Origin: Gracilibacillus alcaliphilus
GTDB lineage: Bacteria > Bacillota > Bacilli > Bacillales > Amphibacillaceae
DNA length: 64,000 bases
Reading direction: 5' to 3'
Assembly (NCBI RefSeq): GCF_016909015.1
Contig: NZ_JAFBFA010000021.1
Coordinates: 26,158-90,157, forward strand
Shown: positions 1-7,815 of the stretch, in pieces
Numbering within the stretch: position 1 is the first letter of the stretch
Layout of the letters: each line of letters begins with the position of its first letter
The notes under the pieces: model-generated
Told to the model about the DNA's origin: nothing
The model's input: only the letters and a program-made list of their open reading frames with translations
The model's database searches: none
Program-made: the position numbers and the translations under genes

Positions 1-1
1 A

Positions 2-187
2 TTCAGTCCGCAGCAAGTAACGATTGAAAGGCAGGAAGCAATTGCTTCACAGACGACGGAAAACCTGACCAAAGACCAAGATGACTCACAAGAGCAGGAA
101 GAGCAGCAAGACCAACCGAAAGAAAACCCATCATTTGATGAGAGTGCACAAGACTTTCATGAGATACTGATGGAAATGAAAGTGTAG
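2..187 (+). CDS. fliK: Flagellar hook-length control protein FliK, C-terminal end (partial)
   Basis: The frame is open from the window edge to a TAG at 185–187 and encodes the last 61 residues of a protein. It begins FSPQQVTIERQE, then has a Gln/Glu/Asp-rich tail and ends HEILMEMKV. A short structured piece ending in a beta strand (QVTIE) followed by a charged tail is typical of the C-terminus of FliK, which measures hook length and switches the export gate from hook to filament substrates. The position directly before flgD matches the Bacillus fla/che operon. The identification rests mostly on context, because the conserved C-terminal domain lies outside the window. Confidence 0.7.
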   Translation, partial: FSPQQVTIERQEAIASQTTENLTKDQDDSQEQEEQQDQPKENPSFDESAQDFHEILMEMKV

Positions 188-196
188 GTGAATCAT

Positions 197-673
197 GTGA
201 CATCGATTGATCCAACGTATTATCTGAATAACCAGACTAATCAGAGGCAAGTGAGCAGCAATCTAGGAAAAGATGAATTTTTAAAAATATTAATGACTCA
301 ATTGCAAAATCAAGATCCTTTGAATCCGATGGACGATAAGGAATTTATCTCACAAATGGCTACTTTTTCTTCATTAGAACAATTGATGAATATGTCTCGA
401 TCCATTGAGCTTCTAGTCGGTAACCAAATGGTCTCACCTGTAATCCAGTATAGTCATTTAATAGGCAAGCAAGTGTCGTACTATAAGATAGATGAAGAAA
501 CAGGGAAGGTTGCGGAACCGAAAGAAATGGTAGAGAGTGTAGTTACATCCATCTCCCAAAATCAAGGTTATGCAGTGATAGAATTACAAGATGGCACCAA
601 AATATATACCGATGAGATTCTTAAGATCTCTGATATCTCAGAAGAGGCAGGGGAGTCCCAAGATGGAGAATAG
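197..673 (+). CDS. flgD: Flagellar hook assembly (hook cap) protein FlgD
   Basis: FlgD forms the temporary cap under which FlgE hook subunits polymerise. The N-terminal half carries the family signature LGKDEFLKILMTQLQNQDPLNPMDDKEFISQMATFSSLEQL; only this conserved part and a short C-terminal beta region are present, as in the short Bacillus FlgD. I chose the GTG at 197 (protein MTSIDPTYYL) because AGGTGA at 186–191 lies 5 bases upstream. A GTG at 188, directly abutting the fliK stop, is in frame but has no ribosome site. The gene overlaps the next one by 11 bases, indicating tight translational coupling. Confidence 0.93.
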   Translation: MTSIDPTYYLNNQTNQRQVSSNLGKDEFLKILMTQLQNQDPLNPMDDKEFISQMATFSSLEQLMNMSRSIELLVGNQMVSPVIQYSHLIGKQVSYYKIDEETGKVAEPKEMVESVVTSISQNQGYAVIELQDGTKIYTDEILKISDISEEAGESQDGE

Positions 674-1028
674 AATTCATGCTTACCATCCTCCCATTAT
701 TGCAAGTCCAAAACCGGCAGCAAAGCCGCAGCCAGTAGCCAGCTCTTTTGCAAAGGTTCTAAAAAGTGAGCAATCCATTACAATTAGTAAACATGCCAAC
801 GAGAGGTTACGGACAAGAAATATTGCAATAAGCGAAGATAAGTGGTTTCAAATGGAGCAGAAATTAGAAGAAGCCAAGCAAAAAGGGGTTAAGGAGTCTT
901 TAGTGCTTTTGGATAATGCAGGGTTAATTGTTAACGCGCAGAACAAAACGGTGATTACTGCATTAGATAAGCAAGAAATGAATAGTAAAATTTTCACTAA
1001 TATTAATGGAACTATTCTATTAGACTAG
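663..1028 (+). CDS. Small flagellar operon protein (TIGR02530-like)
   Basis: This 121-residue protein sits between flgD and flgE. After a proline/lysine-rich N-terminus it has a conserved core with HANERLRTRNI and KGVKESLVLLDNAGLIVNAQNKTVITAL, which I recognise as the 'flagellar operon protein' family found at this position in many Bacillales and Clostridia. Its exact role is not established to my knowledge; a part in hook assembly is inferred from position. The ATG at 663 is preferred because AGGGGAG at 649–655 precedes it by 7 bases. A longer in-frame start at 591 would lie deep inside flgD. Confidence 0.8.
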   Translation: MENRIHAYHPPIIASPKPAAKPQPVASSFAKVLKSEQSITISKHANERLRTRNIAISEDKWFQMEQKLEEAKQKGVKESLVLLDNAGLIVNAQNKTVITALDKQEMNSKIFTNINGTILLD

Positions 1029-1106
1029 GCTGGACCCAACAGGGAAGCCGACCACTGCAGAATGACAGAAGCAGTGTAATGGAATAAGAAAAGGAGAGAA
1101 TCAATT

Positions 1107-1976
1107 ATGTTACGTTCAATGTATGCAGGTATCTCAGGAATGAAAGGTTTTCAAACAAAGTTGGATGTCATCGGCAATAATATCGCGAATGTAAATACAA
1201 CAGGATTTAAAAAAGGCCGGGTAACTTTTCAAGATATGATGAGTCAGCCTATGTCAGGAGCAAGTGCTCCAACAGATATCCGTGGTGGTCTAAATCCATC
1301 TCAGGTTGGAACAGGTGTCCAATTAGGTGCGATCGACAATATTCATACAGGTGGTAACCGGCAGACGACAGAACGCCCGCTTGATATTCAGTTAGAAGGG
1401 GATGGGATGTTAGTTTTTGCTAGATATCCTGGCGGTCAGGAAGAGATTCAGTATTCTAGAGCTGGTAATCTATATTTAGATGATGATGGATACGTTGTCA
1501 ATCCTAATGGCCAATATTTAATGGGTTTCTCAACGAATGGTGCTCAACCCTCATCTATTGATGATATTGATCACACCACTGTCGGTCAGATTCAAATTCC
1601 TGAATCGGCAAGCAGTTTAAGTATCCAAAGTAATGGCTTGGTTACCTATTTAGAAAATGGGGAAACAAGAGTAGCTGGGCAAATCGCCTTAAGTAAATTT
1701 TCTAATGCCGGCGGTTTAGAGAAAGTTGGCGCTAATATGTATCAAACATCACAAAATGCTGGGCAATTTGAAACCGGAGAAAATAATAGTATCTATTTTC
1801 AACCAGAATCAGATGGTACAGCAGCTCTCGTATCGGGTGCTTTAGAGATGTCTAACGTCGACTTATCAGAAGAATTTACCGAAATGATCACGGCACAGCG
1901 CGGTTTTCAGGCAAATACAAGAATTATTACTACGTCGGATGAAATTCTGCAGGAGCTTGTTAATCTGAAACGATAA
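1107..1976 (+). CDS. flgE: Flagellar hook protein FlgE
   Basis: This 289-residue rod/hook-family protein forms the flexible hook joining the rod to the filament. The N-terminus MLRSMYAGISGMKGFQTKLDV followed by GNNIANVNTTGFKK is the flagellar basal-body rod signature. The C-terminus (LSEEFTEMITAQRGFQANTRIITTSDEILQELVNLKR) is the coiled-coil partner shared by FlgE, FlgF and FlgG. Position after flgD identifies it as the hook protein (called FlgG in older Bacillus literature). It is slightly longer than the B. subtilis protein. A good ribosome site, AAAGGAGAG, precedes the ATG. An internal DGTAALVSGALEMSNVDLS element marks the D0 domain. Confidence 0.93.
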   Translation: MLRSMYAGISGMKGFQTKLDVIGNNIANVNTTGFKKGRVTFQDMMSQPMSGASAPTDIRGGLNPSQVGTGVQLGAIDNIHTGGNRQTTERPLDIQLEGDGMLVFARYPGGQEEIQYSRAGNLYLDDDGYVVNPNGQYLMGFSTNGAQPSSIDDIDHTTVGQIQIPESASSLSIQSNGLVTYLENGETRVAGQIALSKFSNAGGLEKVGANMYQTSQNAGQFETGENNSIYFQPESDGTAALVSGALEMSNVDLSEEFTEMITAQRGFQANTRIITTSDEILQELVNLKR

Positions 1977-1987
1977 AAAAGGGGGAA

Positions 1988-2016
1988 GAGGGTTAAGGAT
2001 GCTCTCCTTAACCCTC
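1988..2016 (+). other. Perfect 12-bp hairpin between flgE and swrD
   Basis: The two arms, GAGGGTTAAGGA (1988–1999) and TCCTTAACCCTC (2005–2016), are perfectly complementary with a 5-base loop. No T-run follows, so it is unlikely to be a simple intrinsic terminator. It lies between a purine-rich GGGGGA (1981–1986) and the swrD ATG at 2025. It may shape relative expression of flgE and swrD. Confidence 0.75.
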
Positions 2017-2024
2017 CTGCATGT

Positions 2025-2249
2025 ATGATTACCTTAACCAAATTAAATAACCAAAAATTAACGATTAATGCTGTTTATATTGAACGGGTCGAAGAATTAC
2101 CCGATACAACAATCACTCTGGTCAATAATAAGAAAGTTTTTGTAAAAGAGTCAGGAAAAGAAGTAAAGCAATTGGTCACTGCATTCTATAAAGAAATAGG
2201 CTTATTTCGTTTTCCACAAGAGGTAGGTGAACAGGGTCATGAGTTCTAA
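2025..2249 (+). CDS. swrD: SwrD / FlbD family flagellar protein
   Basis: This 74-residue protein matches the FlbD/YlzI family: MITLTKLNNQKLTINAVYIERVEELPDTTITLVNNKKVFVKES. The family is found between flgE and fliL. In B. subtilis SwrD is known to support flagellar torque and swarming. No Shine–Dalgarno sequence lies in the eight bases directly before the ATG; the nearest, GGGGGA at 1981–1986, is separated from it by a strong hairpin. The end of the gene overlaps the fliL start by 11 bases. Confidence 0.88.
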   Translation: MITLTKLNNQKLTINAVYIERVEELPDTTITLVNNKKVFVKESGKEVKQLVTAFYKEIGLFRFPQEVGEQGHEF

Positions 2250-2658
2250 ATTAATCAAAATCTTAGTCAGTGCACTGCTTATTATTGTTGGTGCAGGAGC
2301 AGGTGCGTTATACATTGTTTTAAGCGATGAACCAGAGCAGACAAGCAGCGGTATGACCCTTGACGAGATGGTGGAAAATTCCTACACAACAGAAGAGATT
2401 CGGACAGATTTGCCAGATGGGAAGTTTGTCTTGATTCAGTTTCAATTTATTACTGATTCTACTAAGGGGTTAGAGGAAATTGAAAAGAGAGAATTTCAAA
2501 TTAAAAATGAATTTATAAAACAGTCAGCTGAGTTGTCAGCCAAGGACTTCAAAGAAGATTTAAGCAGTTTAGAAGAGAATATGAAAACAGCTATGAATGC
2601 CCATATGGAAGATGGAGAAATTGCCGAGGTACTAGTTATTAATAAAGTGCTTCAATAG
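2239..2658 (+). CDS. fliL: Flagellar basal body-associated protein FliL
   Basis: FliL is a single-pass membrane protein of the basal body that acts near the stator ring. The 139-residue product has a short cytoplasmic N-terminus, one membrane segment (LIKILVSALLIIVGAGAGAL, about residues 4–27) and an extracytoplasmic domain with YTTEEIRTDLPDGKFVLIQFQF. The ATG at 2239 is preferred because AGGTGA at 2225–2230 lies 8 bases before it. The GTG at 2227 is possible but falls inside the ribosome site. Neighbours swrD and fliM agree with the Bacillus order. Confidence 0.9.
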   Translation: MSSKLIKILVSALLIIVGAGAGALYIVLSDEPEQTSSGMTLDEMVENSYTTEEIRTDLPDGKFVLIQFQFITDSTKGLEEIEKREFQIKNEFIKQSAELSAKDFKEDLSSLEENMKTAMNAHMEDGEIAEVLVINKVLQ

Positions 2659-2685
2659 ATGTAGCTCCGAAATGGAGGTGGAAGA

Positions 2686-3675
2686 ATGGCAGAAGAGATA
2701 CTCTCACAAAATGAGATTGATGCATTATTATCCGCATTATCCTCTGGAGAAATGGATGCCGATCAATTAAAAGAAGAAGAAAAAGATAAAAAAGTAAAAG
2801 TATATGATTTCAAACGGGCTTTGCGATTTTCTAAAGATCAGATAAGAAGTATCAGCAGGATGCACGATAACTTCGCTCGGCTATTATCCACCTATTTTTC
2901 TGCTCAATTAAGGACATATGTTCATATCGCAGTAACTTCAGTGGATCAAATTCCGTATGAGGAATTTATCCGCTCTATCCCAGCAAAAACAATTCTTAAT
3001 GTCTATAGTGTCGAACCACTTGATGGCAGAATTATTTTTGAATTCAACCCGAATATAGCCTATGCCATGTTAGACCGCTTGCTGGGCGGTAAAGGAAACA
3101 GTGTCAATAAGATTGATAACCTGACCGAAATTGAAACCACCTTAATGTCTCAGCTGTTTGAGAAATCTATGGATAACCTGAGAGAGGCATGGATGTCTGT
3201 CTCAGAAATCGATCCGGTCCTTGAGGATTTTGAAGTCAATCCCCAATTCTTACAATTGGTTTCACCAAACGAAACTGTAGTCGTTGTATCCTTAGATACA
3301 ACGATTGGTGACAGCAGCGGAATGATCAATATCTGTATTCCTCATGTTGTTCTAGAGCCGATTATGCCTAAATTATCAGCCCACTATTGGATGCAGAACG
3401 AGGCAAATATCGAAAGAAAGCCAGAAGAATATTCAGCATTAAATCATCAAATTAAACAGACAACTGTAAATCTATCGGTTCTATTAGGAAAGACAAAGAT
3501 CAGCTTAGAACAATTTTTATCATTAGGTATAGAGGATACAATTAGATTAGATCAAGCAGTAGATCAGGAATTGACATTATTTGTTGATCAAAAACCAAAA
3601 TTTTTGGTGCAGCCAGGCAAGAAAAAGAAAAAAATGGCTGTACAAGTATTAGAAGAGTTCAAGGGAGGGGATTAG
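2686..3675 (+). CDS. fliM: Flagellar motor switch protein FliM
   Basis: This 329-residue protein builds the C-ring and binds phosphorylated CheY to set rotation direction. The extreme N-terminus ILSQNEIDALLSAL is the CheY-P binding peptide. The middle CheC-like domain includes GGKGN around residue 132, and the C-terminal SpoA/FliN-like domain holds VNLSVLLGKTKISLEQFLSLGIEDTIRLDQ. The length is normal for the family. It is separated from fliY by one base. Confidence 0.95.
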   Translation: MAEEILSQNEIDALLSALSSGEMDADQLKEEEKDKKVKVYDFKRALRFSKDQIRSISRMHDNFARLLSTYFSAQLRTYVHIAVTSVDQIPYEEFIRSIPAKTILNVYSVEPLDGRIIFEFNPNIAYAMLDRLLGGKGNSVNKIDNLTEIETTLMSQLFEKSMDNLREAWMSVSEIDPVLEDFEVNPQFLQLVSPNETVVVVSLDTTIGDSSGMINICIPHVVLEPIMPKLSAHYWMQNEANIERKPEEYSALNHQIKQTTVNLSVLLGKTKISLEQFLSLGIEDTIRLDQAVDQELTLFVDQKPKFLVQPGKKKKKMAVQVLEEFKGGD

Positions 3676-3676
3676 G

Positions 3677-4861
3677 ATGATGAACGATGGAATGTTATCC
3701 CAAGACGAGATAGATGCGTTACTTAATGGATCGGTTGACAGTGATGATAATGAGACATCTTCCGCCAATGAGTATCTATCCTCAATAGAGACAGACGCCT
3801 TAGGAGAGATCGGCAATATATCCTTCGGAAGTTCGGCCACTACATTGGCCACTATTTTAAATCAAAAAGTGGATATCACGACACCAACTATAACTACCAT
3901 TAAGAAGGAAGAGTTAGCAAATGAATTTCCCGTACCATATGTCGGTATTGAAGTAAAATATACAGATGGTTTTACAGGTGCGAATTTATTTGTGCTGGAG
4001 TCCAATGATGCAGCGATTATTGCAGACTTGATGTTAGGTGGAGAAGGCAATCCAGAATCAACGGAATTGAATGATATTCATCTTAGTGCCGTTCAGGAAG
4101 CGATGAACCAGATGATGGGCACAGCTGCAACAAGCATGTCAACTATATTCAATAAAAGAGTGGATATTTCACCGCCAGTTACTTCAGTGATGGACGTAGC
4201 GAAAGAAGAGTCACCTAAGCTAACACCAGATGATGATTTATTGATTAAAGTTTCTTTTCAGTTAAAAATTGGCACGTTAATCGATTCTAAAATTATGCAA
4301 TTATTACCTGTTTCTTTTGCGAAAGAATTGGTAGATGAACTATTGTATCCAGAACAAAAAGTGGATACAGCAGCAGAATCTTTGACTGAAGAGTTAGTTG
4401 ATACAAGTGCAAGTGAAGAAGCAGTCACAGAGGAGCCTGTTGTTAGCGAGGCAGAGCCAGCTGGTCAAGCCACCATTCAACAGACTGTACCACAAGAACA
4501 GACGCCTATACATATAGAAAATCAACAGACAACCCCTGTTAAACCAGCACAAACGGCAGCTTTTTCTAGTTTTGAAGAGGTAGAACTGCCTCAACATGAA
4601 CAACGTAATTTAGATCTATTAATGGATATTCCATTACAAGTAACTGTGGAGCTTGGCAGAACGAAACGTTCCGTGAAAGAAATATTGGAATTGTCTTCAG
4701 GGTCGATTATTGAATTGGATAAACTTGCCGGAGAACCAGTAGATATATTAGTAAATCAGAAATTAATTGCCAAAGGCGAAGTAGTAGTAATTGATGAGAA
4801 CTTTGGCGTGCGCTTGACAGAAATAGTTAGCAAAGTAGATCGAATCCAACAATTAAAATAG
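3677..4861 (+). CDS. fliY: Flagellar motor switch phosphatase FliY
   Basis: FliY (394 residues) is a C-ring protein and CheY-P phosphatase found in Gram-positive bacteria instead of plain FliN. It has an N-terminal CheY-binding peptide (MLSQDEIDALLNG) and two CheC-type active-site stretches (ALGEIGNISFGSSATTLA near residue 37 and AVQEAMNQMMGTAATSMS near residue 138). A low-complexity Glu/Gln/Thr linker of about 80 residues follows, then a C-terminal FliN domain (DIPLQVTVELGRTKRSVKEILELSSGSIIELD). All expected domains are intact. A strong AAGGGAGGGG ribosome site lies in the end of fliM. Confidence 0.94.
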   Translation: MMNDGMLSQDEIDALLNGSVDSDDNETSSANEYLSSIETDALGEIGNISFGSSATTLATILNQKVDITTPTITTIKKEELANEFPVPYVGIEVKYTDGFTGANLFVLESNDAAIIADLMLGGEGNPESTELNDIHLSAVQEAMNQMMGTAATSMSTIFNKRVDISPPVTSVMDVAKEESPKLTPDDDLLIKVSFQLKIGTLIDSKIMQLLPVSFAKELVDELLYPEQKVDTAAESLTEELVDTSASEEAVTEEPVVSEAEPAGQATIQQTVPQEQTPIHIENQQTTPVKPAQTAAFSSFEEVELPQHEQRNLDLLMDIPLQVTVELGRTKRSVKEILELSSGSIIELDKLAGEPVDILVNQKLIAKGEVVVIDENFGVRLTEIVSKVDRIQQLK

Positions 4862-4883
4862 ATATTAAGAGAGGTAGATAACT

Positions 4884-5246
4884 ATGGCAAAAAAAGTATT
4901 AGTAGTAGATGACGCAGCTTTTATGCGAATGATGATCAAGGATATACTTACAAAAAATGGATATGAAGTAGTAGGAGAAGCTCAAGATGGGCAGGAAGCA
5001 GTCGACAAGTATAAAGAGCTAACACCAGATTTAGTTACCATGGATATTACTATGCCAGAAAAGGATGGCATTGCTGCACTAAAAGAGATTAAAAGTCTTC
5101 ATGCGGATGCGACTGTTATTATGTGTTCAGCAATGGGACAACAGGCAATGGTCATTGATGCCATTCAGGCAGGAGCGAAAGATTTTATCGTTAAGCCATT
5201 CCAAGCAGATCGCGTGATTGAAGCCATTTCTAAAGCAATGGGGTAA
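4884..5246 (+). CDS. cheY: Chemotaxis response regulator CheY
   Basis: This single-domain receiver of 120 residues carries the chemotaxis signal from CheA to the motor switch. Acidic residues D9 and D10, phospho-acceptor D54 (LVTMDITMPEKDG) and the C-terminal lysine (FIVKPF) are present. The signalling Thr/Ser position is in the strand containing VIMCSAMGQ. The gene is placed between fliY and fliZ as in Bacillus. Confidence 0.95.
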   Translation: MAKKVLVVDDAAFMRMMIKDILTKNGYEVVGEAQDGQEAVDKYKELTPDLVTMDITMPEKDGIAALKEIKSLHADATVIMCSAMGQQAMVIDAIQAGAKDFIVKPFQADRVIEAISKAMG

Positions 5247-5250
5247 TCAG

Positions 5251-5895
5251 GTGAAAAAAATATCCTTTCAAATCTTGTTCTGTATCTTTAGTATGGCTTG
5301 GCTGTTCTCAGGTTCTTACATCGAGTCTGCAGCTATGGTAAACGATATGTTTGATCAAGAACAGGCGCCGTCAGAACAAGAAGAACCAAATAATGTCGAC
5401 CAAGGTCAAGAGGAGCCGGTGATGGAAGAGGCTAACCCCAGCTTCCTAAGTAGTCTGCTTCGTTTAGTATTAGCATTGGCAGTGGTTATTGCTATTATTA
5501 TTTTTATCTCTAAGTTCCTCCAGAAAAAGAACAAGTTATTCAAGCGGCAGCAAATAGTGGAGAATTACGGTGGCATTTCCTTAGGGCCTAACAAAACAAT
5601 TCAAATCATTAAGATAGGCAATCGTTATTTTGTAGTTGGTGTAGGGGACAACATCGAATTATTAATGGAAATTACCGACGGGAAAACCATTGAACAGTTA
5701 GAAGCAGAAAGTGAACCAAATGAGTCACTAGATAAACTAAAGACAAAGTTGTGGAATATGAATCAAGAACCTAACAGCGAGGAAAATACCAAGGCTTTTT
5801 CCACTTTATTTAATAAGGAGATAAATAGTATGAAAGACGGTCGCAGAAAGGCATTCGAAAAATGGAAAGAAAGAGAAAAAGACCATGATCATTAG
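5251..5895 (+). CDS. fliZ: Flagellar biosynthetic protein FliZ/FliO
   Basis: This 214-residue FliO-family protein helps assemble the export gate around FliP. It has a cleavable signal peptide (MKKISFQILFCIFSMAWLFSG), an acidic extracytoplasmic stretch, one membrane segment (LLRLVLALAVVIAIIIFISKFL, about residues 69–90) and a cytoplasmic FliO domain (IQIIKIGNRYFVVGVGDNIELLMEI). I chose the GTG at 5251, four bases after the cheY stop, because it gives the signal peptide directly and has GGGG 8 bases upstream. The gene overlaps fliP by 11 bases. Confidence 0.88.
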   Translation: MKKISFQILFCIFSMAWLFSGSYIESAAMVNDMFDQEQAPSEQEEPNNVDQGQEEPVMEEANPSFLSSLLRLVLALAVVIAIIIFISKFLQKKNKLFKRQQIVENYGGISLGPNKTIQIIKIGNRYFVVGVGDNIELLMEITDGKTIEQLEAESEPNESLDKLKTKLWNMNQEPNSEENTKAFSTLFNKEINSMKDGRRKAFEKWKEREKDHDH

Positions 5896-6562
5896 TCTGA
5901 TTGATGTATTCTCAGGCAGTGACCCTGGTAATATTTCGACATCGGTTCGACTGTTACTGCTTTTAACCGTACTGGCTATTGCTCCAAGTCTATTAATCTT
6001 AATGACGAGTTTTATCCGAATTATTATTGTATTATCATTTGTTCGAACATCACTTGCTACCCAACAGATGCCGCCAAACCAAGTATTGATAGGACTTGCT
6101 TTGTTTATGACATTCTTTATTATGGCACCGACTTTTCAGGAAATTAACCAAGATGCGCTGCAGCCATTGTTTAATGAGGAAATAACACTAGAGGAAGCCT
6201 ACGATAATGCCAGCATGCCAATTAAGGAATTTATGTCTAAACATACAAGGGAAAAGGACTTAGCTTTGTTTATGAATTATGCCGAAATGGATCGGCCGGA
6301 GTCACTTGAGGATATTCCACTAACAACATTAGTGCCGGCTTTCGCGATCAGTGAACTCAAGACAGCCTTCCAAATGGGATTTATGATTTTTGTGCCATTT
6401 CTGGTAATTGATATGGCCGTTGCAAGTGTATTGATGTCAATGGGGATGATGATGTTGCCCCCAGTGATGATTTCATTGCCGTTTAAAATATTATTATTTG
6501 TATTAGTGGATGGGTGGTATTTGATTACCCGTTCCTTACTAGATGGTTTTTTACCTTTGTAG
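5885..6562 (+). CDS. fliP: Flagellar export gate protein FliP
   Basis: FliP forms, with FliQ and FliR, the membrane channel of the flagellar type III export apparatus. The 225-residue protein has the signature block LLLLTVLAIAPSLLILMTSFIRIIIVLSFVRTSL, a periplasmic loop, and the C-terminal pair of membrane helices with PFLVIDMAVASVLMSMGMMMLPPVMISLPFKILLFVLVDGW. Length and motifs are normal. It is followed by a 207-base gap holding a repeat element, unusual inside this otherwise closely packed operon. Confidence 0.96.
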   Translation: MIISLIDVFSGSDPGNISTSVRLLLLLTVLAIAPSLLILMTSFIRIIIVLSFVRTSLATQQMPPNQVLIGLALFMTFFIMAPTFQEINQDALQPLFNEEITLEEAYDNASMPIKEFMSKHTREKDLALFMNYAEMDRPESLEDIPLTTLVPAFAISELKTAFQMGFMIFVPFLVIDMAVASVLMSMGMMMLPPVMISLPFKILLFVLVDGWYLITRSLLDGFLPL

Positions 6563-6563
6563 G

Positions 6564-6732
6564 GGATATTCAAAAAGTCCGATAAAAATGACACGGCGAA
6601 TTTCTGCGTTGGCTTGCTTTTCCGCTACTCACGTATTAAAAGCATACGCTCCGTGGCTCAAAGTCTGCGCCGCCTAGAACTTCTTGGTCCTTTTTACCGA
6701 ACTTTTTGAACTCGCACTTATAAGGATATTCA
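6564..6732 (+). repeat. MITE-like dispersed repeat, copy A, between fliP and fliQ
   Basis: A segment of about 150 bp interrupts the fliP–fliQ junction. Its ends are inverted repeats, TTCAAAAAGTCC (6569–6580) and CGAACTTTTTGAA (6698–6710). Almost the whole segment reappears in inverse orientation at 39163–39305, differing at only about a dozen positions. GGATATTCA occurs on both sides (6564–6572 and 6724–6732), as expected for a target-site duplication. Internal CGTAT…ATACG can pair. It contains no reading frame of note. Confidence 0.85.
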
Positions 6733-6769
6733 TGCACTTTAGGATGTATAGGAAAGGGATGTTTAACAA

Positions 6770-7039
6770 GTGAGTGGTGAAACAGTTATTTCATTAGCAG
6801 AGCAGGGAATTTATACAATATTAATGGTTACTGGCCCACTCCTGTTACTGGCATTAGTGGTCGGCTTGCTAGTCAGTGTCTTTCAAGCAACCACGCAGAT
6901 CCAAGAGCAGACACTTGCCTTTATTCCAAAGATTGTTGCTGTATTACTGGGGATTGTATTTTTCGGTCCATGGATGTTAGCCACCATGGTTGAATTTGCT
7001 TCTAATATTTTTCAAAACATCAATCAGTTTGTGAGATAG
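6770..7039 (+). CDS. fliQ: Flagellar export gate protein FliQ
   Basis: The 89-residue protein has the two-helix hairpin of FliQ: ISLAEQGIYTILMVTGPLLLLALVVGLLVSVFQATTQIQEQTLAFIPKIVAVLLGIVFFGPWML. The GTG start at 6770 is preceded by AAAGGGATG about 10 bases away. It lies downstream of the inserted repeat, so its transcription depends on read-through of that element unless an unrecognised promoter is present. It is followed after three bases by fliR. Confidence 0.94.
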   Translation: MSGETVISLAEQGIYTILMVTGPLLLLALVVGLLVSVFQATTQIQEQTLAFIPKIVAVLLGIVFFGPWMLATMVEFASNIFQNINQFVR

Positions 7040-7042
7040 ACG

Positions 7043-7813
7043 ATGTTGGAATTGTTAAATATCAATCAATTACCTGCTTTTATTTTAATTTTAATAAGGA
7101 TTATGGCTTTTTTGGCAACAGTACCAATTTTTTCTTACCGAAATATTCCAGCTCAGTTGAAGATAGGGGTCGGTTTCTTCATTGCTTGGGTTACGTTTTA
7201 TGCATTGGATATACCGGAACTAGCCGTTGACGGTATGTTCTTGCTGTTAGCTTTAAAAGAGGCGCTTATCGGCTTAATGCTAGGTTTACTGGCATTTCTT
7301 ATTCTCACGGCGATTCAAATAGCCGGAGGATTTATCGATTTTCAAATGGGCTTTGCCATAGCCAATGTGGTGGATCCACAGACAGGCGCCCAAAGTCCGA
7401 TCATCGGCCAGTATTTTTATACCATTGCGATTTTGTTTCTTTTAACAGTGGACGCCCATCACTTGTTTCTGAATGGCGTGATGTATAGTTTTGAAGCATT
7501 GCAGTTAGACCAGCCGATCCAGTTGGATAATCCGGAATTTATTTTACAAGTGTTTAGTCAGATGTTTTTAATGGCCTTTCAGTTGGCTTTACCGATTGTC
7601 GGTTGTTTGTTTTTGGTGGATGTTGCTTTAGGGATGATCGCAAGGACAGTGCCACAGTTGAATGTTTTTGTGGTTGGACTTCCTTTGAAGATCTTGGTAT
7701 CTTTTGCAACTTTGTTTGTATTTATGGCCTTTTATATTACTATCGTCCAACGGTTATTTCAATTTACTCTAGAATCGATGCAAAACCTTATGCAAATACT
7801 TGGGGGAGGCTAA
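7043..7813 (+). CDS. fliR: Flagellar export gate protein FliR
   Basis: This 256-residue integral membrane protein caps the FliP5Q4R1 export channel. It is hydrophobic throughout and shows the family features RIMAFLATVPIFSYRNIPAQLKIG near the N-terminus and FAIANVVDPQTGAQSPIIGQYF in the middle, followed by QLALPIVGCLFLVDVALGMIARTVPQLNVFVVGLPLKI. The next gene, flhB, begins two bases after the stop, so translation is probably coupled. Confidence 0.95.
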   Translation: MLELLNINQLPAFILILIRIMAFLATVPIFSYRNIPAQLKIGVGFFIAWVTFYALDIPELAVDGMFLLLALKEALIGLMLGLLAFLILTAIQIAGGFIDFQMGFAIANVVDPQTGAQSPIIGQYFYTIAILFLLTVDAHHLFLNGVMYSFEALQLDQPIQLDNPEFILQVFSQMFLMAFQLALPIVGCLFLVDVALGMIARTVPQLNVFVVGLPLKILVSFATLFVFMAFYITIVQRLFQFTLESMQNLMQILGGG

Positions 7814-7815
7814 CT

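Noticed and set aside
7603..7815. A longer FlhB reading frame starting inside fliR.
   Set aside because: The true FlhB N-terminus (MRLPLNLQYFAGEKTEKATPKK) starts at 7816 with its own ribosome site; the extra part is out-of-frame fliR.
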